A DNA stretch of 52,451 nucleotides. Source: Ferrovum sp. (GTDB lineage: Bacteria; Pseudomonadota; Gammaproteobacteria; Burkholderiales; Ferrovaceae). The stretch spans positions 1-52,451 of the forward strand of contig WJXM01000025.1 of the NCBI GenBank assembly GCA_019456405.1, read 5' to 3'. Every line of letters begins with the position of its first letter. Within the stretch, counting starts at the first letter, position 1. The position numbers and the translations under genes were made by a program. The notes beneath the pieces were generated by a model. It saw nothing but the letters and a program-made list of their open reading frames with translations, was not told the DNA's origin and searched no databases. This document shows positions 44,340 to 52,451 of the stretch, in pieces.

Positions 44340-47300
44340 ATGAATGAAGGTTCGCATCTCGCTCTGGTGCATTTCTCGACTCGTATTTTGCAGGCTCTGG
44401 CAGGGGGAGCGCAGGCGGTTTCCCTGGCTGAGGAGATTTGTGTTTTTGCTGAATCGGTAATTTCCGGGCGTATTGCATCCCTGATGATCGTGGATGAGAA
44501 CGGGCACCTCCAGCCCTTGGCGGCGCCCCATGCGCCCCCTGAACTGGTCCGAACGCTTTCGGACCTCATCCCCGGACCCCATGCGGGATCCTGTGGAAAT
44601 GCCATTTACCGTCAGGAACCCGTGGTGGTCAGTGACATTCCGCATGATTCGCGCTGGGATGATCTGCGCGTTCAAGCGGAAACCTGGAAACTGAAATCCT
44701 GCTGGTCCTGGCCTGTGCGCAAAGACAAACGACTGGTTGGGACCTTTGCCTTGACGGGATTGGTGGAAGGTGAACCCAGTGTGGATCAGATTGGCCTGCT
44801 GGAATCTTGCGCTGCACTGGCGGGCATGGTGCTGATTCATTCCTTGCCTCTGCTGCTGCAGGAAGATGAAAATCAACGCCGCCTCTATCGGGCTTTGTTT
44901 GGCTCCGTCGAGGCCCTGATTCAACATCAGAGTGATCAGGAAATGCAGCATAGTCTCTGCTCCAACCTTACGAACGACACTGTTTTCAGCACTGCCTGGA
45001 TCGGGCGCCCAGGGTCGGACGGTTATTTTGAGGTGATGGCCAAGTCTGGAACTGGGGCACGCCAGATTATCGAGGCTCGACCCCGCTTGACCCAGGCTGA
45101 AGATTCTCCGCTCGTCGTGCGTGCCTGGCGTACGGGACAGACTGTCCTGTCCAACGATACTCTGAGCGATGCGTCCCTGCATCATTGGCATGCGCTCTTT
45201 GCCAAAAACCGATGGCTCAGTTTGTTGGCCACCCCCATCCAGAGGGGTGAAGAACTTTGGGCCGTGCTGGTGTTGGCTTCGCCTCGTATTGACACCTTCG
45301 ATGAAAACACGTTGGGACTCTGTTTGCGGGTGGCTTCCTTGCTCAGTCGGAGCCTCGATGAGCACGATCTCAAGTTGCGTATCCATGCGTTGCAAAGGGA
45401 AGACGCTCAACTGGCGCGCACCGATAGTTTGACGGGGCTACCCAATCGTCTGGCGTTGGAAGAATACCTGCCCAAGGCGATGGCCCGGGCCGAACGGCAC
45501 GAACGGGTGGTAGCTCTGGGCATGATCGATCTGGACGATTTCAAACCTGTCAATGATCGTTATGGTCATGAACAGGGAGATATCCTTTTGCAGGAACTGG
45601 CGCAACGCCTGGGCCACAAGATCCGGGAATCGAATTATCTCGCCCGCCTTGGGGGAGATGAATTTGTGGTGGTTTTCGAGGATCTGGATGAAAGTCAGGT
45701 CCAACATGAACTCGGCAGCGCGTTGGCCCGACTCCACCAGGCAGTGGAATTGCCTTTTTATCTGGAGGGACCGGAAGATAGTGTGATGATCGACATGACC
45801 ATGGGGGTGGTGCTCTACCCAGGGGATGCGGAGACGCCAGAAGAATTGATGCGCAAGGCCGATGCCGCCATGTACCAGGCTAAATTGCACAAACATGAAC
45901 GGGTGACATGGTGGGTTTTGGGATCGGTTCCCATGGAAGAACCGGCGCCCGAGGGCCCATTTGATCCCTTTGGCAGTGAAGCGCGGTTTCTGCTGAGTCT
46001 GGTACAACCCCATCTGGAGCAGGTCACCGATGAATTTACTCGTTCGTTTTATGAGGATATGGAACGGGATGAAAACACTCTGGAAATTCTGCAGACCTTG
46101 GCGAACGACGAATATCTGGAACTGAAACGAAGTCAATCGGACTATTTGAGTTTCTTGATCGATCCCTCGACGACCTACGAACAGATTCAGGCTCAGGCAG
46201 CCCGGTTGGGACGCGTACATGCCCTGATTGGCGTGACGGGGGCCTGGATGACCCGGGCCATGAGTTTGTATCGCGGATTGTTGCGCCACTATCTGGATAT
46301 TTTGTCGCTGGTGTCGCGGGAGCGTTATCGCGCCTTGCGCGTGATCGACGCGCGGTTGCAGCTCGATGTTGAAGGTCAACTGGATGCCATGCAACAAACC
46401 ACGGACCTCTATAGCGCCTATCACTCTCGTCCGCTTGATTCTTTTTCGGTTCAGTGGCTGGAGGTGGCCCAGTCCGAACTGGAATCGCTGTCTTCCCTGC
46501 CCGGAATTCTGGTGGGACAGATATTGCGCCCTCAGGCGGACGGAATCTTTGCTACGGAGTTGAATGCGGGGGTCAAGTCTCAGGCATTGGAATCCATCCT
46601 GCGGATTCCGGGTATGCGTCCCATTCTGGACACACGGTCCGAAGCAGGACAGGGCTTGATCGCCCGTGCCTGGCATTCAGGGCAGATCCAGCGTACCGAT
46701 GCTTATCAGATGGATACGCGAACCCATACCTGGCATGCGTCTTTTCGTCCCCTGGGCATCCGCAGTGCGGTGGCCATTCCGATCCGCGGACCCCAGGAAA
46801 TGGAATTCGTCATGATCGTGCTGGGTGCTTATCCGCATCAATTTTCTTCTGGCTGGATGCGTACTTTCATTGCCTCGCTACAGAATCGTTGGGAGCAACT
46901 GGTGCGATTGAGTCATGCTAACCGATTCCCGGTCATGGATTCGCAGCAAGCCGCGATTTACCGTGAACATTTGCATTCCGGAGGGTTACGGCTGTTCATG
47001 CAGCCCGTGGTGGAATTGAAAACCGGTGTTCTTTTCAAGGTGGAAGCCTTGGCACGTTTGGCCATGCCGGATGGAAGTCTGATCATGCCCGGAAAATTTC
47101 TGACGGCGTTGCGCTCTTCAGATCTCGATGCATTGTTTCGGCAGGGGCTTGCCCAGGGATTGGAGTGGGTACGGGAATGTCGTGGGCAGGGATTGGATTT
47201 TCCTTTATCCATCAATCTGTCTCCCAGTACCTTGTTGCATCCGTCCTGCGTCCCGTGGGTCGAAGAGGCGTTGCGCAAGAATGAAATTGCGCCGGCTCAA

Positions 47301-47981
47301 CTGACGCTGGAACTGTTGGAAACTCAGGATTTCGACCAGGGCATGGTGGATGAAGCCATCACTCAACTGGAACGGTTGGGCGTGAAGTTGGCCATCGATG
47401 ATCTGGGGTCGGGATTCAGCAGTTTGAAACGCCTGGCCAGTTTGCCCTTTGATGTCATCAAGGTGGATCAGGCCATGGTGCGGGACATTTTCAGCGAGCC
47501 GCTCAAAACCCTGAGTTTGATCCGAACCATCATTCAGATTGGTTACGACCTCGAACGGGTGGTAATCGTCGAAGGGGTGGAAAATGAAAGCATTCTGGAA
47601 GCAGTGACCCTGTTGGGGGCACATTATGCACAGGGCTATGCCCTGGCGTGTCCCATGCCGAAGGAACAACTGGTGTCCTGGGTCGGGCAGCCCAAAAAGC
47701 CAGTACCTACGGGAAATCCTTTACGAACGTATCTTGGGGCTCTGGCACATCATTGGCGTTACATGCAACGTGTCGGAAAGCGCAGAGAGATGGGGATTCA
47801 TATGGCGCTGGAGTCCTGTCCCTTGACACATTTTCTCCGGGAGAAAGGGTTGGAAGGAGCGGCCGTGGCTCAGTGGCATGCACAGGTTCATGAAACGAAT
47901 TTCGCAGGAACACGACAGGAAGCCAGTGATCGACTCAAGGATTGGTTGGTGGAGCAGGTCCGGTCCGAAAAAAACGTTTGA
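44340..47981 (+). CDS. Multi-sensor c-di-GMP cyclase/phosphodiesterase: GAF-GAF-GGDEF-globin-GAF-EAL-CZB-like
   Basis: A 1213-residue soluble signalling protein. In order: GAF (about 15-165), GAF (180-355), GGDEF (362-525; LTGLPNR and intact LGGDEF at 437-442, but the inhibitory site is degenerate, RESN at 429-432), a globin-coupled-sensor-like domain (545-700), a third GAF-like domain (705-860), and EAL (870-1115). The EAL domain keeps VEAL (E902), the Asn of INLSPS, ELLE, IDDLGSGFSS, IKVDQ, VEGVEN and QGYA, so it should be active. The globin call rests on RLGRVHALIGVTGAW, with H627 as likely haem ligand. The C-terminus has H1137/H1138-W, C1160, H1180 and H1184, the pattern of a CZB zinc-binding domain. 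ATG 44340 follows the stop of the small ORF upstream and lacks a good ribosome binding site. GGDEF and EAL are certain; globin is likely; CZB is inference. Confidence 0.9.
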   Translation: MNEGSHLALVHFSTRILQALAGGAQAVSLAEEICVFAESVISGRIASLMIVDENGHLQPLAAPHAPPELVRTLSDLIPGPHAGSCGNAIYRQEPVVVSDIPHDSRWDDLRVQAETWKLKSCWSWPVRKDKRLVGTFALTGLVEGEPSVDQIGLLESCAALAGMVLIHSLPLLLQEDENQRRLYRALFGSVEALIQHQSDQEMQHSLCSNLTNDTVFSTAWIGRPGSDGYFEVMAKSGTGARQIIEARPRLTQAEDSPLVVRAWRTGQTVLSNDTLSDASLHHWHALFAKNRWLSLLATPIQRGEELWAVLVLASPRIDTFDENTLGLCLRVASLLSRSLDEHDLKLRIHALQREDAQLARTDSLTGLPNRLALEEYLPKAMARAERHERVVALGMIDLDDFKPVNDRYGHEQGDILLQELAQRLGHKIRESNYLARLGGDEFVVVFEDLDESQVQHELGSALARLHQAVELPFYLEGPEDSVMIDMTMGVVLYPGDAETPEELMRKADAAMYQAKLHKHERVTWWVLGSVPMEEPAPEGPFDPFGSEARFLLSLVQPHLEQVTDEFTRSFYEDMERDENTLEILQTLANDEYLELKRSQSDYLSFLIDPSTTYEQIQAQAARLGRVHALIGVTGAWMTRAMSLYRGLLRHYLDILSLVSRERYRALRVIDARLQLDVEGQLDAMQQTTDLYSAYHSRPLDSFSVQWLEVAQSELESLSSLPGILVGQILRPQADGIFATELNAGVKSQALESILRIPGMRPILDTRSEAGQGLIARAWHSGQIQRTDAYQMDTRTHTWHASFRPLGIRSAVAIPIRGPQEMEFVMIVLGAYPHQFSSGWMRTFIASLQNRWEQLVRLSHANRFPVMDSQQAAIYREHLHSGGLRLFMQPVVELKTGVLFKVEALARLAMPDGSLIMPGKFLTALRSSDLDALFRQGLAQGLEWVRECRGQGLDFPLSINLSPSTLLHPSCVPWVEEALRKNEIAPAQLTLELLETQDFDQGMVDEAITQLERLGVKLAIDDLGSGFSSLKRLASLPFDVIKVDQAMVRDIFSEPLKTLSLIRTIIQIGYDLERVVIVEGVENESILEAVTLLGAHYAQGYALACPMPKEQLVSWVGQPKKPVPTGNPLRTYLGALAHHWRYMQRVGKRREMGIHMALESCPLTHFLREKGLEGAAVAQWHAQVHETNFAGTRQEASDRLKDWLVEQVRSEKNV

Positions 47982-48003
47982 TACCGGATCGCCCGTCTTG
48001 TTT

Positions 48004-48942
48004 TCATAAGGTGCAGGCGTGTGTATTGCCCGACCGGAGCGAGAAACGCATTCGTGCATCCCGTTCATCAATTTCTACCGTGGCCGTCTTTCCGCCATAG
48101 ATGGCGGTCTTGAGCCATTCCATTTCTTTCTTCAAGGCCGTTTCGCTTTCCAGGGTACGCATCCAGCATTTGCGTTCTCCATTCCAGCGATATTGACGCT
48201 CCTTGAGCAGGTCCTTGGTGGAAAAGGGCGAATTGAGCGCAGAGACGGTATAACTTTTTTGCGGCAAGCGGTCCAGTATAGGCTTTAACCCGGGTTGTGC
48301 GGAGAGGGGTAGAGGTAGGGAAAGGATTTCCAGAAGTGCCTGACAATCTTCTCCAGCACGGTGCGCATCGAAAAAGAAGCCTTGCTGGAAGGCAAGGTAA
48401 TCCAGTTTTTTGGAATTAATGCCTTCGGCTTCCCAGTCGATATCCACCATCGAGCAGCCCCAGGGAAAATCTGAAAAAATGGGCAGACGCTTTTCCAGAA
48501 AAGGACGATCAAAAGCAGCATTGTGGGCGATGACCAACCGGGTGTCGGACAACCATGCCGTAAGCGCAGCGTCATCAAAGTGTTGACCCGCAACCAAGGC
48601 ATCCGTAATGCCGGTCAAACGGATGGTTTCAGGAGCGAGGGGGAACCCGGGGTCTTCCAGGCCACCATAAGTACCGTTTACCTGGACAGGTTGGCCTGTT
48701 ACCGGGTCATAGTCAAAGACGATCATGCCAATTTCTATGATCTTGTCTTTTCTGGGGTCCAGCCCCGTGGTTTCCGTATCCACGATTACTCCGCGGTGCA
48801 GGGAATGACCGGACGGGCTGGCGAGTTGCGTTCGTGCTTTCAAGCGCCGCAGGACCCGGTAGTCAGGATGGGCGGACAGTGTTTGGACCAGGGTTTCGGG
48901 GTTGGGGATCATGGCGGGACGGGCAGTGATTAAAGTCCGCAT
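48004..48942 (-). CDS. DnaQ-like 3'-5' exonuclease
   Basis: DEDDh-type exonuclease domain protein. ExoI is IVDTETTGLDPRKDKIIEIG (D and E of the first motif), ExoII is IAHNAAFDRPFLEKRL, and ExoIII is DAHRAGEDCQALLEIL with the catalytic histidine and aspartate. About 80 C-terminal residues (RQYRWNGERKCWMRTLESE) form an extra region also found in other members of this group. It has 312 residues from ATG 48942, or 302 from ATG 48912; neither start has a clear ribosome binding site. It lies downstream of pgm and faces the c-di-GMP gene across 22 bases. A hairpin lies just upstream. The substrate is not known. Confidence 0.88.
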   Translation of the reverse strand: MRTLITARPAMIPNPETLVQTLSAHPDYRVLRRLKARTQLASPSGHSLHRGVIVDTETTGLDPRKDKIIEIGMIVFDYDPVTGQPVQVNGTYGGLEDPGFPLAPETIRLTGITDALVAGQHFDDAALTAWLSDTRLVIAHNAAFDRPFLEKRLPIFSDFPWGCSMVDIDWEAEGINSKKLDYLAFQQGFFFDAHRAGEDCQALLEILSLPLPLSAQPGLKPILDRLPQKSYTVSALNSPFSTKDLLKERQYRWNGERKCWMRTLESETALKKEMEWLKTAIYGGKTATVEIDERDARMRFSLRSGNTHACTL

Positions 48943-48955
48943 GCTCTCACGGCGG

Positions 48956-48979
48956 GGAGGATTTGTCCAAATTTCCTCC
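48956..48979 (-). terminator. Hairpin between pgm and the exonuclease gene
   Basis: GGAGGATTTG pairs with CAAA-TT-TCCTCC, a 10-bp stem with a 2-base bulge and a very short loop that must open slightly. It is 27 bases after the pgm stop and just before the exonuclease start on the minus strand, so it could end pgm transcription or sequester the exonuclease start region. No T-tract follows. Confidence 0.35.
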
Positions 48980-49005
48980 GTGCAGCATTTCCTGTTCGAC
49001 AGATC

Positions 49006-50667
49006 CTAACTGCCACCCGCGTTCGCCAGGGCAGCATCAACAATGGTCTGGGCTTCCGTCAAGATACGGCGCAGATGGTCTGTTCCCCGAAAACTCTCCG
49101 CATAGATTTTGTAAATGTTTTCGGTACCTGAGGGACGGGCCGCAAACCATCCGCTTTCGGCAATCACTTTCAAACCGCCAATGGGTGCGCCATTGCCGGG
49201 GGCTTGAGTGAGAATGCTCAGGATTTTTTCGCCAGCCAGATCTGCAGACCTGATCTGTTGGGGTGAAAGTTGTGCCAACACTTTTTTTTGCTCCGCTGTG
49301 GCCGGCGCATCCACCCGATCGTACACGGGGTCGCCAAACTCCCGCGTCAGATCACGATAAATTTCACCGGGATCGCGCCCCATGCGTGCGGTGATTTCCG
49401 CCGACAACAGGGCCGGGACCAACCCATCCTTGTCGGTGGTCCAGGTCGTACCATCCAGACGTGCAAAAGATGCGCCCGCACTTTCTTCTCCGACAAAACC
49501 AAGGGAACCCTCCAGCAGCCCCTCCACAAACCACTTGAAACCCACCGGTACCTCGTACAATTTGCGTCCCAGTCTGGCTGTGACGCGATCGATCAGTTGG
49601 CTGCTGACGAGCGTCTTGCCGATGCCCGCATCCTTGCGCCACTGGGGGCGGTGCTGAAAGAGGTAGGAAATGGCGACCGCAAGATAATGGTTGGGTGCCA
49701 TCAACCCACCACTTCTGGTGACGATCCCATGCCGGTCATGATCGGTATCGCAGGCAAAAGCAATGTCAAAACGATCCTTGAGTCCAATCAAACTCTGCAT
49801 GGCATAAGACGAGGAGGGATCCATGCGAATCCGACCATCCCAATCCACCGTCATGAAGCGGAAGGTGGGATCAACTCCACTATTCACCACAGTAAGATTC
49901 AAACCATAGCGCTCGGCAATGGCTGGCCAATAGTGAACGCCGGCCCCGCCGAGCGGATCTACCCCCAGAGCAATGTCGGCTCCGCGAATCGCTTCCATAT
50001 CGATCACATGGCCAAGATCGTTCACATAGTTGCCGATGAAATCATGGCGCCGGGTCGTGGAAGCGCGCAGAGCCTGCGCGTAAGAAATTCTTTGTACCCC
50101 CTGCAGGTTGCTTTCCAGCAGCGCATTGGCCCGTGCCTCGATCCAACCGGTGACATCCTTGTCTGCCGGGCCACCGTTGGGCGGGTTGTACTTGAACCCT
50201 CCATCCTCGGGCGGATTATGCGAAGGCGTGATGACGATGCCGTCCGCCAATCCGTTCGTGCGCCCCCGGTTGTATCCCAGAATGGCATGGGAGATGGCGG
50301 GCGTCGGGGTGAACTCGCTCCCCGCGGAAATCATGGTTTGCACCCCGTTGGCCGCCAACACTTCCAGCGCCGTCTCGAACGCGGGGCGGGACAATGCATG
50401 AGTGTCGATCCCCAGGTACAGCGGACCGTCGATTCCTTTGCTCTTGCGGTATTCGCAGATCGCCTGGCTGATCGCCAGCACATGGTATTCATTGAAACTG
50501 CGTTCGAAGGAACTGCCACGATGCCCGGACGTTCCGAAGGCGACGCGCTGGGCTGGCACTGTGGGATCGGGGCATAATGCCACATAAGCGTCCAGCAACC
50601 CGGGGATATTCACCAGCAATGAAGGGGGTGCCGGTTTCCCGGCCAATGGGTTGACTGCGGTGTTCAT
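49006..50667 (-). CDS. pgm: Phosphoglucomutase, alpha-D-glucose specific
   Basis: Interconverts glucose-1-phosphate and glucose-6-phosphate, feeding glycogen and nucleotide sugars. Motifs are [17 protein letters not shown], the phosphoserine loop [20 protein letters not shown], the metal site [11 protein letters not shown], the sugar loop [15 protein letters not shown] and the phosphate-binding [17 protein letters not shown]. It has 553 residues from ATG 50667, against 546 in E. coli. It belongs to the one-gene Pgm family rather than the ManB/AlgC type. A region of 191 bases separates it from the methyltransferase gene upstream. Confidence 0.97.
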   Translation of the reverse strand: MNTAVNPLAGKPAPPSLLVNIPGLLDAYVALCPDPTVPAQRVAFGTSGHRGSSFERSFNEYHVLAISQAICEYRKSKGIDGPLYLGIDTHALSRPAFETALEVLAANGVQTMISAGSEFTPTPAISHAILGYNRGRTNGLADGIVITPSHNPPEDGGFKYNPPNGGPADKDVTGWIEARANALLESNLQGVQRISYAQALRASTTRRHDFIGNYVNDLGHVIDMEAIRGADIALGVDPLGGAGVHYWPAIAERYGLNLTVVNSGVDPTFRFMTVDWDGRIRMDPSSSYAMQSLIGLKDRFDIAFACDTDHDRHGIVTRSGGLMAPNHYLAVAISYLFQHRPQWRKDAGIGKTLVSSQLIDRVTARLGRKLYEVPVGFKWFVEGLLEGSLGFVGEESAGASFARLDGTTWTTDKDGLVPALLSAEITARMGRDPGEIYRDLTREFGDPVYDRVDAPATAEQKKVLAQLSPQQIRSADLAGEKILSILTQAPGNGAPIGGLKVIAESGWFAARPSGTENIYKIYAESFRGTDHLRRILTEAQTIVDAALANAGGS

Positions 50668-50858
50668 GGTTGTGTAGATGTCATTTTGGAATTGCCTGTA
50701 AAAACTCCTCAACCGAGGGACTCGTGCTTGGGTTCAACACTACCATAGCCATCAGAAATTTTGTATGACATTTCGCCAAGATTGAAGAGTCGGGCTGGAA
50801 TTTTTGGACAGGTCATCCATGAAATCGACGCGTTCGGCAGGAATCGAGCCCATGACCC

Positions 50859-52100
50859 CTACTTGGCTCGAAGACGCCACAAAGAGGTCACTTCCGCCTG
50901 GCGTGCGGCATACAGCGGATCACTGACGTCAGCGATGCGTGGGTGATGCGGTCGCGTTTCGATTCGATCAAAGACGATCAGTCCCGCTGCATCGATCAGC
51001 GCAAGCAACTCCGGGCGCGTACGCAGCCCCAAATGCTCCGCGAGATCAGAGAGTAGGAGCCAGCCTTCACCGCCGGGCTCGAGATGCGCAACCAGGCCAT
51101 TCAGAAACCCACGTAGCATGCTGCTCTCGGGGTCGTATACCGCGTGTTCGAGTGAGGATACCGGTCGAGCGGGGATCCAGGGCGGATTACAGACGACGAG
51201 CGCCGCGCATCCGTCAGGATAGAGATCTGCCTGCCGTACCTCCACCTGCGTATCGAGTTTGAGCGTCGAGATGTTGGCGCGCGCGCAGGCAAGCGCGCGC
51301 GGATCGCGTTCGGCCGCGACCACATGCGCGACGCCTCGTTTTGCCAAAAGCGCACTGAGCACACCGGTGCCGGTACCGACATCGAAGGCCACGCTGCGCG
51401 CGGGCGTCCCGAGCAGTGCAGGCGGCAACGGTGCCGTGGCGACCAGATCCACATATTCGGAGCGGATTGGTGCAAACACGCCGTAATGCGGATGAATGCG
51501 CGCGCCGAGCACTGAAACTTCAATGCCCTTCGTCCGCCATTCGTGGGCGCCGATTATTCCCAACAGTTCGCGCAGTGAGGCGATAAACGGCAGGGCAGCC
51601 GTGCCATAGGCTTCGGCACAGGCCTGTTGCACATCGGGTGCGCGGCGCAGCGGAATACGGAAGTCGGCGTCGAAGGGCAGGAGCAACATACCCAACGTTC
51701 GCGCGCGTTGCGATTGCATCAGTCGATAGCGATGGAATACGTCCGCAGGGAAAGGGAGCGGCGAGGCGATAGGCATCGACACATTCGCTTCGGCAACCGA
51801 CGGCTTATTGCCCGTGCGCGGTGCATCGATTCGTCGCACCAGTGCAGTGAGCCGTTGTCGTGCATTCTGAAAATCACCGCGCCACAGAATCGCCGTGCCT
51901 TCGCAAGCCAGATGATAGGCAACGTCAGCCTTCATGCGATCGTCCGCGATCACCACGCGTTTCGGCGGTGGCAAGCCACTTCCTGAACACCAGGGGGCAG
52001 TGCGCATCTCACCCTCCTCGCGCCAACTGACCGTGGGGAGTTCGGTCACTCCGAGCCCTTTGTCTGCGCCGATCGGCGGCACCACCAGCGCATAACTCAT
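50859..52100 (-). CDS. Class I SAM-dependent methyltransferase with NPPW motif
   Basis: The C-terminal half is a Rossmann-fold methyltransferase: motif I FDVGTGTGVLSALLAKRG (239-256), the acidic AAERDPRALACARAN, and NPPW at 305-308 in VVCNPPWIPA. NPPY/W motifs occur in enzymes that modify exocyclic amines of nucleobases or glutamine amides, such as RsmC, HemK/PrmC and TrmN6. The N-terminal 200 residues (ILWRGDFQNARQRLTALV, FHRYRLMQSQRARTLGMLLL) match nothing I can name. It has 413 residues. The gene looks GC-richer and more CG-repetitive than its neighbours, which may mean transfer. It follows a truncated gene by 32 bases. Confidence 0.75.
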   Translation of the reverse strand: MSYALVVPPIGADKGLGVTELPTVSWREEGEMRTAPWCSGSGLPPPKRVVIADDRMKADVAYHLACEGTAILWRGDFQNARQRLTALVRRIDAPRTGNKPSVAEANVSMPIASPLPFPADVFHRYRLMQSQRARTLGMLLLPFDADFRIPLRRAPDVQQACAEAYGTAALPFIASLRELLGIIGAHEWRTKGIEVSVLGARIHPHYGVFAPIRSEYVDLVATAPLPPALLGTPARSVAFDVGTGTGVLSALLAKRGVAHVVAAERDPRALACARANISTLKLDTQVEVRQADLYPDGCAALVVCNPPWIPARPVSSLEHAVYDPESSMLRGFLNGLVAHLEPGGEGWLLLSDLAEHLGLRTRPELLALIDAAGLIVFDRIETRPHHPRIADVSDPLYAARQAEVTSLWRLRAK

Positions 52101-52132
52101 GCCTCACTTGTCTCGATAATATTTGTGGTTTT

Positions 52133-52267
52133 TCATGATTCGTCAGCCCAGTCCAGCATTGGGCGCATGGTCTTGGGAGCATCGGAATAATACCACGGGT
52201 TGAGCATGTCGAAAGTGACCGGCTCATGTATTGCTGCGGGTTCATAAAACCGGTCCTGATTATGTCT
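52133..52267 (-). pseudogene. 3' remnant of a gene cut near the transposon boundary
   Basis: On the minus strand an open stretch of 44 codons without a start ends with a TGA at 52133-52135 and reads FYEPAAIHEPVTFDMLNPWY and onward to MLDWADES, which looks like a real protein C-terminus. An in-frame TAG at 52268-52270 closes it on the upstream side, about where the insertion sequence seems to begin. I infer that the 5' part of a gene upstream of the methyltransferase was removed or displaced by the insertion. The family is not recognised, and the fragment could be chance. Confidence 0.35.
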
Positions 52268-52283
52268 CTATCTCAGGCCGCAC

Positions 52284-52312
52284 TGGATAACTGTACAGAT
52301 ATACAGTATTCT
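52284..52312 (+). promoter_or_regulatory. LexA-type operator inside a promoter for the transposase
   Basis: AACTGTACAGATATACAGTA at 52289-52308 contains CTGT-N8-ACAG and an 18-base palindrome with only the centre unmatched; it closely resembles the E. coli SOS box. It lies between TGGATA (52284-52289) and TATTCT (52307-52312), 17 bases apart, the usual place for LexA repression. Transcription would begin near 52319, with GAGG at 52334-52337 before the transposase ATG at 52344. Confidence 0.6.
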
Positions 52313-52343
52313 GACCTCTTGCGAAAACCGTTTGAGGTGAACC

Positions 52344-52451
52344 ATGGCGATCAACAGTATCCAGTTTCAGAAGGGGTTGTCGATGAGTGAATTCATCGTG
52401 CACTACGGACGTGAGGACCAGTGCGAAGCCGCTTTCATCCAGGCACGCTGG
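52344..52451 (+). mobile_element. IS1595-family transposase, N-terminal part
   Basis: The ATG at 52344 follows GAGGTG and opens a 36-codon frame that runs off the window: MAINSIQFQKGLSMSEF, then HYGREDQCEAAFIQARW. This pattern (IQFQKGLS, YG, QCEAA, ARW) is typical of the start of IS1595-type transposases, which continue with a zinc ribbon and a DDE/N-type catalytic domain. Only the start is visible, so the element's right end, activity and target duplication cannot be assessed. Its left end probably lies between 52250 and 52285. Confidence 0.8.

Noticed and set aside
49270-50577. 435-codon open frame antisense to pgm
   Set aside because: It lies entirely opposite an intact pgm and shows no recognisable domains.

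Overview
The window reads as a dense, chromosomal stretch of a Gram-negative proteobacterium, most likely a betaproteobacterium. The lipopolysaccharide genes (waaA, waaC, msbA, a WaaE-like transferase), OpgD, PBP1A, the gltB-gltD-hemE-priA order and the argS-SPOR-dsbA order all point that way. Genus cannot be fixed from the sequence alone; an autotrophic iron- or sulfur-oxidising lineage is only a guess. No tRNA, rRNA or CRISPR array was seen.

Layout. 1-5.7 kb: the 3' part of the F1Fo ATP synthase operon (atpA-G-D-C) runs into glmU, which appears to start at a CTG codon overlapping the atpC stop. 5.8-9.2 kb (minus): rubredoxin, argS, a SPOR protein and dsbA. 9.2-12.7 kb (plus): thiD-thiE, then hemL-engB. 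12.7-17.6 kb (minus): aroK-aroB-mrcA-hemB. 17.8-27.2 kb (plus): gltB-gltD-hemE, an AT-rich gap with DnaA boxes and a strong promoter, then priA. 27.2-31.3 kb (minus): a PIMT-like methyltransferase, greB, thiC, uppP. 31.4-35 kb: an exported peroxiredoxin, waaC-waaA and a divergent glycosyltransferase. 35-43.7 kb (minus): one long gene train opgD-rmuC-rdgC-cobU-cobT-cobC-cobS-msbA, with 4-base overlaps throughout the cob part. 43.8-48 kb (plus): a small copper-chaperone-like protein, a broken small zinc-ribbon ORF and a 1213-residue c-di-GMP protein. 48-52.1 kb (minus): a DnaQ-like exonuclease, pgm, a methyltransferase and the tail of a truncated gene. The right edge enters an IS1595-type transposase behind a LexA-like operator.

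How the genes fit together. Most are core metabolism: energy (ATP synthase), envelope (GlmU, UppP, PBP1A, WaaA/WaaC/MsbA, OpgD), nitrogen assimilation (GltBD), tetrapyrroles (HemL, HemB, HemE), shikimate (AroK, AroB), thiamin (ThiC, ThiD, ThiE), late cobalamin assembly or salvage (CobU, CobT, CobC, CobS) and DNA maintenance (PriA, RdgC, RmuC). The most unusual items are the multi-sensor c-di-GMP enzyme (GAF-GAF-GGDEF-globin-GAF-EAL plus a CZB-like zinc motif), the CTG start of glmU, the DnaA-box cluster at the priA promoter, and the LexA-type operator in front of a transposase.
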